The notes beneath the pieces were generated by a model that was not told the DNA's origin, did not search any database, and saw only the letters and a program-made list of their open reading frames with translations. Shown one piece after another: positions 11,489 through 22,174 of a stretch of 64,000 bases of DNA. Position 1 is the stretch's first letter. Each line of letters starts with the position of its first letter. Location: assembly GCA_963701815.1 (NCBI GenBank), contig CAVPBN010000007.1, positions 62,001 to 126,000 of the forward strand, read 5' to 3'. The stretch is from AP-15 sp963701815. Lineage in GTDB: Bacteria > Pseudomonadota > Alphaproteobacteria > ATCC43930 > CGMCC-115725. Position numbers and translations under genes: made by a program.

Positions 11489-12265
11489 ATGCTGCTTGCC
11501 ATCGATTCCGGCAATACCAACGCGGTGTTTGCCGTCTATGCCGGCGACGAATTGCGCGCCTCGTGGCGAATTTCGACCAACTCCCGCCGCACCGCCGATG
11601 AATACGCCATCTGGCTCACTCAGCTGCTGTCGCTCGCCGGGCTCAAGCCAAGCGATATCGATGCCGCGATCATCGGCAATGTCGTGCCCGATGCGATGTT
11701 CAACCTGATCCAACTGTGCCAGCGCTATCTGAGCTGCGAGCCGCTGGTCGTCGGGTCGCCGGCGTGCCGTATCGCCATCGATATCGATGTCGATATGCCG
11801 GCCAGGGATGTCGGCGCCGACCGGGTGGCCAACTCAGTCGCCGCCCAGGATCGTTACCACCCGCCGCTGATCGTCGTCGATTTCGGCACCGCGACGAATT
11901 TCGACATTGTCGACCGCAAGGGCAGTTATTGCGGCGGCGTCATCGCGCCGGGCCCCAACCTGTCGCTGCAGGCGTTGGAGCTGGCTGCCGCGCAATTGCC
12001 GCATGTCGCGATGCTGCGCCCGCCCTCGGTCGTCGGCCGCAGCACGGTCCCGGCGATGCAATCCGGCGTGTTCTGGGGCTATGTCGGTCTGATCGAGGGC
12101 CTCGTCCGGCGCATTCGCCAGGAGCGCGGCGAGACGATGGGCGTGGTGGCGACCGGCGGGCTTGCGTCGCTCTTTGCCGGCGCCACCGATATGATCGACA
12201 AGGTCGATCGCGACTTGACCTTGTGGGGACTGCGGCTGATCCACCGTCACAACACCAACCGATGA
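11489..12265 (+). CDS. coaX: Type III pantothenate kinase
   Basis: This enzyme phosphorylates pantothenate, the first step of coenzyme A synthesis. ATG at 11489 gives a 258-residue protein beginning MLLAIDSGNTNAVF, whose phosphate-binding DSGNTN motif is characteristic of the family (an in-frame GTG at 11474 would add five residues). The acetate/sugar kinase fold motif VDFGTATNFDIV with the catalytic aspartate lies about residues 131-142. Its stop overlaps the RNase J start in ATGA at 12262-12265. Confidence 0.93.
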   Translation: MLLAIDSGNTNAVFAVYAGDELRASWRISTNSRRTADEYAIWLTQLLSLAGLKPSDIDAAIIGNVVPDAMFNLIQLCQRYLSCEPLVVGSPACRIAIDIDVDMPARDVGADRVANSVAAQDRYHPPLIVVDFGTATNFDIVDRKGSYCGGVIAPGPNLSLQALELAAAQLPHVAMLRPPSVVGRSTVPAMQSGVFWGYVGLIEGLVRRIRQERGETMGVVATGGLASLFAGATDMIDKVDRDLTLWGLRLIHRHNTNR

Positions 12266-13968
12266 ACGACCTTTGGTATCGATCCGAGACCCGGCCGCAG
12301 GTCGACAAATCCGGCGCGCTGTTCTTTGTTTCGCTCGGCGGATCGAGCGAGATCGGAATGAATCTCAGTCTTTACGGCTACGCCGGCGACTGGCTGATCG
12401 TCGATTGCGGGGTCACCTTCGGCGACGATTCGCAGTTCGGGGTCGAGGTGGTGATGCCCGACCCCGCCTTTATCGCCGAGCGCCGCGACCGGTTGCTGGG
12501 GATCGTCGCGACCCACGCGCATGAGGACCACATCGGCGCCATCCCCTATCTGTGGACGCAGCTGCGCTGTCCGGTCTGGGCGACGCCGTTCACCGCCGCG
12601 CTGCTGCGCACCAAGCTGGTGGAGGCCGGGCTTGCCGATCAGGTCAGGATCAACATCGTGCCGATGTCGGGGCGGTTCCGGATCGGCCCGTTCGACCTCG
12701 AACTGATCACCCTGACCCATTCGATCCCGGAGCCGAATGCGGTCGTCCTGCGCACCCCGGCCGGGACGGTATTGCATACCGGCGATTGGAAGTTCGACCC
12801 GGACCCGCTGATCGGCCCGGCGGCGGACGAGGCGGCATTGCGCCGGCTCGGCGAGGAGGGCGTCGACGCGCTGATCTGCGACTCGACCAATGCGCTGCGG
12901 CCGGGCACCTCCGGTTCCGAAGCCGATCTGCGAGTGTCGCTGACCGAACTCGTCGGCCGCTGGGATGCCCGCGTGGCGGTCGCCTGCTTTGCCTCGAACG
13001 TCGCCCGGCTCGAGACGATCGCACACGCCGCCGCCGCGCATGACCGCCAGGTTGCGCTCGTCGGGCGATCGTTGTGGCGGATCGACAAGGCCGCCAGGGA
13101 GACCGGCTATCTGCGCGATCTGCCGCGGTTTCTGACCGCGGAGGAAGCCGGCTTCATGCCGCGCGACAAGATCGTGCTGATCTGCACCGGAAGCCAGGGC
13201 GAGCCGCGCGCCGCCCTCGCCCGGATCGCCCGCGAAAACCATCCCGACGTCGTGTTGGAAACCGGCGATGCCGTGATCTTTTCGTCGCGGATCATTCCGG
13301 GCAACGAGAAGGCGATCGCCCGGCTGCAGAACGCGCTGGCCCGGCTCGGGGTCGAGATCGTCACCGAGCTCGATCATTTCGTCCATGTCTCCGGGCACCC
13401 GGCGCAGGACGAGCTGATCCGCATGTATCAGCTGGTCAAGCCGCGTGTCGCGATCCCGGTTCACGGCGAAGCCCGGCATCTGATCGCCCATGCCCGGCTC
13501 GCCGCCGAATGCCAGGTTCCGCAACCCCTGGTCATCGAGAACGGCGATGTGGTCCGGCTCGGCCCCGGCAGCGCGGCGATCGTCGACGAGGTGCCGGTCG
13601 GGCGTCTGGCGAGCGACGGCAATACTCTGCTGCCGCTGGCCGGCGAGGCGCTCAAGGAGCGACGACGCCTGACTCTCAACGGCAGCGCCGTCGCGAGCCT
13701 GGTTCTCGATCGTCACGGCCGCCTCGCCGCGCCGCCGGCGATCAGCCTGATCGGTCTGGTCGAGAGTGCGGCGGCCGCGGCGGCAACGCCGGTTCTGATC
13801 GCTGCCGTCGAACGTGCGCTCGACGAAGTGCGGGCCACCGCGCGCCGCGACGACGAGACGGTGCGTGAGGCTGCGCGGCGGGCGTTGCGCCGGGTTCTCA
13901 ACGAGCGCTTTGGCAAGCGCCCGTTGGTCGAGATCCATCTGCTCCGACTGGGAGGCGACGAGCGATGA
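12262..13968 (+). CDS. Ribonuclease J family metallo-beta-lactamase nuclease
   Basis: This 568-residue protein is an RNase J-type exo/endoribonuclease for mRNA turnover and RNA maturation. The metal-binding motif ATHAHEDHIGAIPYL (about residues 80-94) marks the metallo-beta-lactamase fold. The beta-CASP part contains FASNVARLETIAHAAAAHDR, and the later histidine motif VHVSGHPAQDEL is present. It overlaps coaX by 4 bases and mce by 4 bases. RNase J is the usual occupant of this position in alphaproteobacteria. Confidence 0.92.
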   Translation: MNDLWYRSETRPQVDKSGALFFVSLGGSSEIGMNLSLYGYAGDWLIVDCGVTFGDDSQFGVEVVMPDPAFIAERRDRLLGIVATHAHEDHIGAIPYLWTQLRCPVWATPFTAALLRTKLVEAGLADQVRINIVPMSGRFRIGPFDLELITLTHSIPEPNAVVLRTPAGTVLHTGDWKFDPDPLIGPAADEAALRRLGEEGVDALICDSTNALRPGTSGSEADLRVSLTELVGRWDARVAVACFASNVARLETIAHAAAAHDRQVALVGRSLWRIDKAARETGYLRDLPRFLTAEEAGFMPRDKIVLICTGSQGEPRAALARIARENHPDVVLETGDAVIFSSRIIPGNEKAIARLQNALARLGVEIVTELDHFVHVSGHPAQDELIRMYQLVKPRVAIPVHGEARHLIAHARLAAECQVPQPLVIENGDVVRLGPGSAAIVDEVPVGRLASDGNTLLPLAGEALKERRRLTLNGSAVASLVLDRHGRLAAPPAISLIGLVESAAAAAATPVLIAAVERALDEVRATARRDDETVREAARRALRRVLNERFGKRPLVEIHLLRLGGDER

Positions 13969-14369
13969 TCGGCAGGCTCAATCACGTCGCGATCGTGGTG
14001 CCCGATCTCGCCGCGGCGGCGGCGCTTTATCGCCAGGCTCTCGGCGCCCGCGTCTCGCAGCCGCAGCCGCTGCCGGCGCACGGCGTCACGGTCGTTTTCG
14101 TCGAGTTGCCGAACAGCAGGATCGAGTTGCTCGAACCGCTCGGCGCGGCCTCGCCGGTGCGGAATTTCCTCGAACGCTATCCGGCCGGCGGGATGCATCA
14201 CCTGTGCTATGAAGTCGACGACATCATCGCCGCCCGCGACCGGCTGAGCGCCGCCGGCGCGCGGGTGCTCGGCGACGGCCAGCCGCAGCTCGGCGCGCAC
14301 GATAAGCCGGTGCTGTTTTTGCACCCGAAGGATTTCTGCGGCACGCTGATCGAATTGGAGCAGGTGTGA
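13965..14369 (+). CDS. mce: Methylmalonyl-CoA epimerase
   Basis: This 134-residue vicinal-oxygen-chelate protein interconverts the (R) and (S) forms of methylmalonyl-CoA in propionate and branched-chain metabolism. Metal ligands are expected at His6 (LNHVAIVVPDL), the histidine in MHHLCYEVDD and the Glu of GTLIELEQ near the C-terminus, all visible. The start ATG overlaps the RNase J stop. It is the last gene of the long nuo-led run. Confidence 0.92.
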   Translation: MIGRLNHVAIVVPDLAAAAALYRQALGARVSQPQPLPAHGVTVVFVELPNSRIELLEPLGAASPVRNFLERYPAGGMHHLCYEVDDIIAARDRLSAAGARVLGDGQPQLGAHDKPVLFLHPKDFCGTLIELEQV

Positions 14370-14634
14370 AGACGAGGCAGCAAAGCGGCTTGGCCAAAAG
14401 CCGGGCATGAGCCGGATTGTCCGGTGTTGCCCGAATCCTCGAACTTTCCCCGCCTTGGGCGAGGGCGGCGAGGCGAATCCGCGCGATCGATGCCGCACGC
14501 GCGTTTGACCGCGGCGGCCAAGCCTTGCTATAGGCTTGGTGCAGGGGAAACATTTCGCTGCTCGCTGCGTATAAGGGCTGCGGATGTTCGGGTTGGTTCG
14601 ACTGGCACTGATGGTGGATCGGGAGGGGATGCCG

Positions 14635-15021
14635 ATGTCGTTGCGCCGGAAATATCTTGCGGTCCTGGGTCGGATCGTACCGGCTGGGGCGGTCAGCGCC
14701 TGGTTGTTGCTCGGTTCGACCGCGCCGGGCGCGGCGCGCGAGCAACCGGCCGGCCTCCAGCCTACAGCCTCCGATCAGGCCGGCGTTTCCGAACGGCTCG
14801 CGGCGATTCGGCAGGCGGTCTCCGATGTCGCCGGCCGCAACCGCGACGCGTCGGCCGGCGGAGTGCAGCTTGCCTGGGCCAATTTCGGATGGCGCAACGG
14901 CGGCTGGGGCTGGCGTAACGGCGGGTGGCGCAATGGCGGGTGGCGCAACGTCGCCTGGGGTAACGGCTGGCACAACGGCGGCTGGCGGAACGGCTGGCCA
15001 AATTTTTGGCGAAACTGGTGA
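14635..15021 (+). CDS. GrrA-like secreted RiPP precursor 1 (Trp-x-Asn repeats)
   Basis: This 128-residue precursor has a short basic start (MSLRRKYL), a hydrophobic export segment (GAVSAWLLLG, about residues 18-27) ending near an Ala-Ala site, the leader motif VSERLAAIRQAVSD (about 50-63) and a C-terminal core that is almost only Gly, Trp, Arg and Asn. From about residue 80 I count ten Trp-x-Asn triplets (WAN, WRN six times, WGN, WHN, WPN), ending WRNW. In known GrrA/Xye-type RiPPs a radical SAM enzyme cross-links an aromatic residue to the third residue of such triplets. GGAGG sits 8 bases before ATG 14635. The radical SAM gene follows at 15557. Confidence 0.85.
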   Translation: MSLRRKYLAVLGRIVPAGAVSAWLLLGSTAPGAAREQPAGLQPTASDQAGVSERLAAIRQAVSDVAGRNRDASAGGVQLAWANFGWRNGGWGWRNGGWRNGGWRNVAWGNGWHNGGWRNGWPNFWRNW

Positions 15022-15162
15022 GATCAATTTGGGCGTGAGCGCTTCACCTCCGTGGCCGGTCGTCAAAAATTGCGCGACCCATTGTTCTGGTGCCGACAGA
15101 TAATTTGGTCCGAGGCAGTACCGAGCGGGCGATGCCCGATCGTCGATCGATGAGGTGACCTG

Positions 15163-15519
15163 ATGTCGCTGCGGCAGAAATACTTGCAGATCCTTTCCGG
15201 GGTCGTTCCGGCCGGGGCAGTCGGCATGTCGCTGCTGCTGGGCGCGACCGCGCCTGCCGCGGCGAAAGAGGAGCCGGCCGGCCTGCAACCGCGGGCCTTT
15301 GACCAGAGCCGCGTATCCGAACGGCTCGCGGCGATTCGCCAGGCGGTTTCGGACGCCGCCGGCAACGAGACGGCCAACGGAAAAGACGAGGATCTGAGGC
15401 TCGCCTGGGGCAATTGGTGGCGCAATTGGGGTTTCCGCCCGCGCTGGGGTTGGGGCTGGCCAAATTGGAACAACTGGCGCAATTGGAACAACTGGAACAA
15501 TTGGTGGCGTAATTGGTAG
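15163..15519 (+). CDS. GrrA-like secreted RiPP precursor 2 (dense Trp/Asn ladder)
   Basis: This 118-residue paralogue of the preceding precursor shares MSLR-KYL, VPAGAV, an export segment, EPAGLQP and the identical VSERLAAIRQAVSD leader motif. Its core differs: from about residue 80 it has eight Trp-x-Asn triplets (WGN, WRN, WPN, WNN, WRN, WNN, WNN, WRN) with about sixteen tryptophans in the last 38 residues, again ending WRNW. Near-identical leaders on distinct cores suggest one enzyme acting on two substrates. A purine-rich GAGGTG lies upstream of ATG 15163. Confidence 0.85.
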   Translation: MSLRQKYLQILSGVVPAGAVGMSLLLGATAPAAAKEEPAGLQPRAFDQSRVSERLAAIRQAVSDAAGNETANGKDEDLRLAWGNWWRNWGFRPRWGWGWPNWNNWRNWNNWNNWWRNW

Positions 15520-15556
15520 GCGGCCGGCCGAGGCAGCGCCGGCGGCGGGCGCCCCC

Positions 15557-16756
15557 GTGCCGACAATAGAGTTGCTGGTCGTCCAGCCGACCCCGTTCTG
15601 CAACATCGATTGCAAATATTGTTACCTGCCCGACCGGAATTCGAAAGCGGTCGTTGCAACGAACACGCTGCGCAACTTGTTTGCCCAGGTATTCGCGTCG
15701 GGATGGGTCGGCGACGGGCTGTCGGTGATCTGGCATGCCGGGGAACCGATGGTGTTGCCGATCGGCTTTTACCGCGACGCATTTGCGCTGATCGACCAGC
15801 TCAAGCCTCCGCAGATCGCCGTCATGCATTCGTTTCAAACGAATGGCACGCTCATTGACGAGGCGTGGTGCCGATTCTTCGCCGAAACCGAGATCAACCT
15901 GGGGGTCAGCGTCGACGGTCCGCAGCATTTTCACGATCGCAATCGGTTGACGCGGTCGGGGCGGGGCACCTTTGCGCGCACCATCGCCGGGATCCGGTTG
16001 TTGCGCCGCCACAACATCCCGTTTCATGTGATCTCGGTGCTGTCGGCGGCCAGCATGGCGGCGCCGCGAGACATGTTCGATTTCTACTTGGCCGAAGGGA
16101 TCGAGCGGGTGTGCTTCAACGTCGAGGAGAGCGAAGGGGACCATGTTTCGGAATCCTTCGGAGAAGCCGACGTGGAAACGGCCTATTACGAGTTCTTGAG
16201 CGAGTTTTGGCGGCTGTCGGCCACGGAGCCGGAGAGGATCGGCTTTGTGCGCGAGATCGAACACGCGATGCGCCAGGTCATCCGCCCGGACGAGGCGCCG
16301 TTCCGCAATCAACTCGTCGAACCGTTTGCGATCACCAGCATGGATTGGTCCGGCAACATCTCGACCTTCTCGCCTGAACTTCTCGGCTTAAAAAATCCGG
16401 CATACGACGATTTTCTATTGGGGAACATCAATCAAGATTCTCTGCTCGACATGCCGAACCGGCCGAATTTTATCCGGATGCGCGCCGATATTGACGCCGG
16501 GGTGATGAAATGCCGGGATTCATGCGAGTATTTTTCGGTGTGCGGCGGCGGCGAGCCGGTCAACAAGCTCGCCGAGAACGGCAGCTTCATCAGCACCGAG
16601 ACCACCTATTGCCGCGTGACCAAGATGCGGGCGACCGATCTGGTGCTCGATGCCCTGGAGCGGCTGCCGGTCGCGGCTGCGACCGAGCCGAACGGGGTAT
16701 CGTCCGTTCCACTCGCCGGACAATCTGCCGACCAGGAAGTCCGAGCTTGCCGATGA
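15557..16756 (+). CDS. grrM: Radical SAM/SPASM cyclophane-forming peptide maturase, GrrM-like
   Basis: This 399-residue enzyme is predicted to form C-C cross-links in the two upstream precursors. The radical SAM cluster motif is CNIDCKYCYLP (Cys15, Cys19, Cys22). The glycine-rich GEP motif is WHAGEPM, and the substrate-fold motif EINLGVSVDGP lies near residues 112-122. The C-terminal SPASM-like cysteines are Cys319, Cys323, Cys329 and Cys352 (CRDSCEYFSVCGGG and ETTYC). This pattern matches the GrrM/OscB group. GTG at 15557 is the only reasonable start and has a weak ribosome site. The stop overlaps an ATG (16753) in frame with the next gene. Confidence 0.87.
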   Translation: MPTIELLVVQPTPFCNIDCKYCYLPDRNSKAVVATNTLRNLFAQVFASGWVGDGLSVIWHAGEPMVLPIGFYRDAFALIDQLKPPQIAVMHSFQTNGTLIDEAWCRFFAETEINLGVSVDGPQHFHDRNRLTRSGRGTFARTIAGIRLLRRHNIPFHVISVLSAASMAAPRDMFDFYLAEGIERVCFNVEESEGDHVSESFGEADVETAYYEFLSEFWRLSATEPERIGFVREIEHAMRQVIRPDEAPFRNQLVEPFAITSMDWSGNISTFSPELLGLKNPAYDDFLLGNINQDSLLDMPNRPNFIRMRADIDAGVMKCRDSCEYFSVCGGGEPVNKLAENGSFISTETTYCRVTKMRATDLVLDALERLPVAAATEPNGVSSVPLAGQSADQEVRACR

Positions 16757-16779
16757 CCACCGTCGATTCGGAGGACAGA

Positions 16780-17493
16780 ATGAACAAGATGAAGCACAGC
16801 CTGCGGCTGCTTGGCGCGGCAATGGCGATCCAGGGCTGTCTGGCGGGGCTGGCTTTTGCCCAGGCAACAGGAGCACCGGACATCAATGCGTCGGCCGGGA
16901 GCGAAGGTGGTGCGCCGTCACTCCAATCCGAACCATCGGCCGTCGATCTCCCGGTGCTCTATGTCACCAGCGTCGAGGTGCTGCGGACCTCGGCCGAACC
17001 CCAGGTAGATATCGTACGGGTGACGGGCTTGACCGGATCGCAAGGCTGGAGCGGGCCGCAGCTGGTCCCGACGATCGCCGGCAAACCGCTCGACGACATC
17101 CTCGACCTGCAATTTATCGCGGCCGAACCGGTGCAGTCGCAACCCGCTGAAGGGTTTGTCCCGATCAGCGCCGTTTTCACCTTACAGGAGGGGCACGGCT
17201 TCAAAGGGGTGCGGGTGCGCGCTTCGGAAAACGTAATCGAGGTCACCAATATTCCGGGTCATGCCGGGACCACGATCAAGGTCGACGGCTGCAAGGATTG
17301 CGTCGGCAAAAAATTCGCCGAGAAGGGCAAGGCGGCGGCCGGGACCGCGGGCGTCGTCCGCGAAGAGGACCTGCCGAAGATCCTGCGCTGGATCCCGCCG
17401 AACCGCGGCATCAGGGGTGTTACCCACGACCCGAACCGGCTCAACCTGATGCTGGGCGCCGACAATACGATCATCGCCGCCTATTGGGAGTAG
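16780..17493 (+). CDS. Secreted protein of unknown function in the RiPP locus, CxxC
   Basis: I do not recognise this 237-residue protein. It begins with a clear Sec signal peptide (MNKMKHSLRLLGAAMA... ending near FAQA, about residue 28). The middle holds beta-rich VLYVTSVEVLR and EVTNIPGHAGTTIKVDG, then a CKDCVGKKFAEKGK segment with a CxxC pair. A strong GGAGG is 6 bases before ATG 16780; an in-frame ATG at 16753 overlaps the radical SAM stop. Co-orientation and tight spacing suggest it handles, anchors or responds to the exported peptide, but that is inference. It does not resemble the GrrP-type substrate-binding protein. Confidence 0.7.
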   Translation: MNKMKHSLRLLGAAMAIQGCLAGLAFAQATGAPDINASAGSEGGAPSLQSEPSAVDLPVLYVTSVEVLRTSAEPQVDIVRVTGLTGSQGWSGPQLVPTIAGKPLDDILDLQFIAAEPVQSQPAEGFVPISAVFTLQEGHGFKGVRVRASENVIEVTNIPGHAGTTIKVDGCKDCVGKKFAEKGKAAAGTAGVVREEDLPKILRWIPPNRGIRGVTHDPNRLNLMLGADNTIIAAYWE

Positions 17494-17517
17494 GGGAACA
17501 TCGCGGCGACAGCTCGG

Positions 17518-18139
17518 ATGGCAAGGCTAGGCCGACCCTGCGAGCGGCTGTTCCCCGCACTGGCGTCGGCGTTGATAGGGGCGGCGGTCGGCACCTTGAG
17601 CAGCGCTGAAGCCGGATCGTTGTCGCGCGGCGGCGATGCTGCCCTCGACCGCGTCGCGGTTGCCGTGGACGGTGTCGAGTTCGAGCCACGGGGCCGATTT
17701 TCGGATGTGGAGACCCGAGCCTGACGGGCCGCAGGGGCCGATGCAGGTGTCGGCCGCCGCGGCCGTCGATGCCGGCGGCGGCGATCGCTTCGACGTGAGC
17801 GAAAACCGCGCGCTCGGCCGCGCTTATCTCGCGCGCTTGTACCGCCGCTACGGCACTTGGCCCGACGCGGTCGCCGCCTATAATTGGGGGCCGGGCAACA
17901 TGGACGCCTGGATCGGCGGCGGCCGTCAAGCCGACAGACTTCCCTCGTCGGTGTCGCTCTACCGGGTGCGCGTTCTCTACGGCGCGGTCTACGACAGCCC
18001 GGGCGGACATGTGCCGAGCCTTGGCATCGTCCATCCCCAACCGCGGCGGTCCGCCGGCGACCGCCGCCATCCGAGCCGCGATACCCGCGTCGTCGAGCAG
18101 CTCTACGGCGCGATCATGCGCGCCAGCGAAGCCCGCTGA
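17518..18139 (+). pseudogene. Lytic transglycosylase (SLT) with one frameshift
   Basis: This is a periplasmic peptidoglycan-cleaving transglycosylase. The N-terminal frame (signal-like segment LFPALASALIGAAVG, then DGVE) and the C-terminal frame (SSHGADFRMWRP, PQGPMQVS, AVAAYNWGPGNMDAW) join if one T is removed at about 17680 (GTCGAGTTCGAG), giving VESSHGADFRMW with the catalytic glutamate. Repaired length is about 206 residues. As written, the gene cannot make an active enzyme. Whether this is real decay or a sequence error is open; the neighbours suggest error is possible. Confidence 0.75.
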
Positions 18140-18203
18140 GGCGCCCGGCCGCTTCCGTCGGCAGAGTCGATGCCGCCGCCGTCAGCTCGGCGGCGTGACC
18201 GGT

Positions 18204-20831
<2,628 letters not shown>

Positions 20832-20857
20832 GTCGGTGGGGTGCGTTCTCTCTCGAA

Positions 20858-22100
20858 TTAAAATGGGGTCGGCGTCAGGCTGCCGTCGCGAACCGACAAA
20901 AATTGCGCCTGACGGCGCAACGGCGCAAACAGCGCCGCGTCGGTGCCGGTGAGCCAGGTCTGGCTTTGGGTCGCGATCAGCGCTTCGAACAGCGCCTCGC
21001 GCCGGCCGGCGTCGAGGTGGGCGGCGACCTCGTCGAGCAGCAGCAGCGGCGGCTCGCCGCGGACCGCCTGCTGGCAGCCGCGCATGAGCGAGCAGGATCG
21101 AGATCAGCAGCGCCTTCTGTTCGCCGGTCGAGGCCAGCCCGGCGGCCAGCCCCCCGGCTGCTGCGGCAATGTCGAGATCGGACCGGTGCGGGCCGATTTC
21201 GGCGCCGCCCAAATGCGCGTCGCCACGGCGCTTGGCCGCCAATGCCGCGGCAAACCGGGCTTCGACCGCCAGCGCCGGCATCGTTTCGAGCCAGCCTTCG
21301 ACCGTGCCGGTCAGGGTCAGCCGGGCGCGCGGGAAGGGGCCGGCGGCCTCGGCGCATAGGCGATCGAGACGCGCTGCGGTTTCGCGCCGGCCGGCCGCCA
21401 CGGCAACACCCTGCTCGGCCATTACCTCTTCGAGGGCAGCGAGCCAAGCGGGGTCGGCCGGCCGATTAAGGGCATACCCGTCGCGCAACAGGCGCGCGCG
21501 TTCGCGCAACGCTCGGTCATAGCTCGCCAGGCGCATCGCATGCATTGGATCGAGAGCCAGAACCAGGCGATCGAGAAAGCGGCGCCGGCCGGCCGGGCCG
21601 TCGAGGAACAGCCGATCCATAGACGGCGTCAGCCAGACGATGCCCAACCGCCCGCCGAGCTCCGCCTGACTGCGCGCCGGCTCGCCGTCGATGCGGACAA
21701 TTCGTTTTTCGCCGCCCGCGCCATCGCGGCCGGTGCCGATGCGCAACAGACCGAGGCGGGTGTCGACGACGGCGGCGACGGCCCAGCCGGTCGGCTTTGC
21801 GACCGTCGGCGGTCGTTCTATTCCGTTGCGATCATCAAACGCGGTCCGGCGATCGATCTCGGTCAGGTTGGCGCTGCGCAGCCCGCGGCCCGGCGCCAGG
21901 AACGAGACCGCCTCGAGCAGATTGGTTTTCCCGGCGCCGTTGGGACCGGTCAGCACGACCGGCCCGGTGTCGAGCATCAACCGCAGTTCTCGGTAATTGC
22001 GGAAATCGGTCAGCGCAAGCCGGGTGACGCCGACGCGGGCGACCGATGTCAAGGCAGCCGCAGCGGGGTTGTTCGGGGCTTCCTGCGCCGCAGCAAACAT
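20858..22100 (-). CDS. recF: DNA replication and repair protein RecF, one frameshift
   Basis: This ABC-type ATPase loads RecA at gaps. ATG at 22100 gives MFAAAQEAPNN. The Walker A motif GPNGAGKTNLLEA is about residues 52-64. The frame breaks after LLISILLAHARL; removing one base at about 21074 (GCTGGCAGCC, one G extra) restores QQAVRGEPPLLLLDEVAAHLD, the Walker B/D-loop. The repaired stop is TAA at 20858-20860, 27 bases before gyrB. Without repair the frame reads straight into gyrB and mimics a 1319-residue RecF-GyrB fusion. Confidence 0.9.
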
Positions 22101-22174
22101 GTTGATTATATGGGGTTGAGCGCGCCTTTTTTCGACCCCGTCGAGCCTGCTTCCGGCCTCCACGAAGCGCGTCT

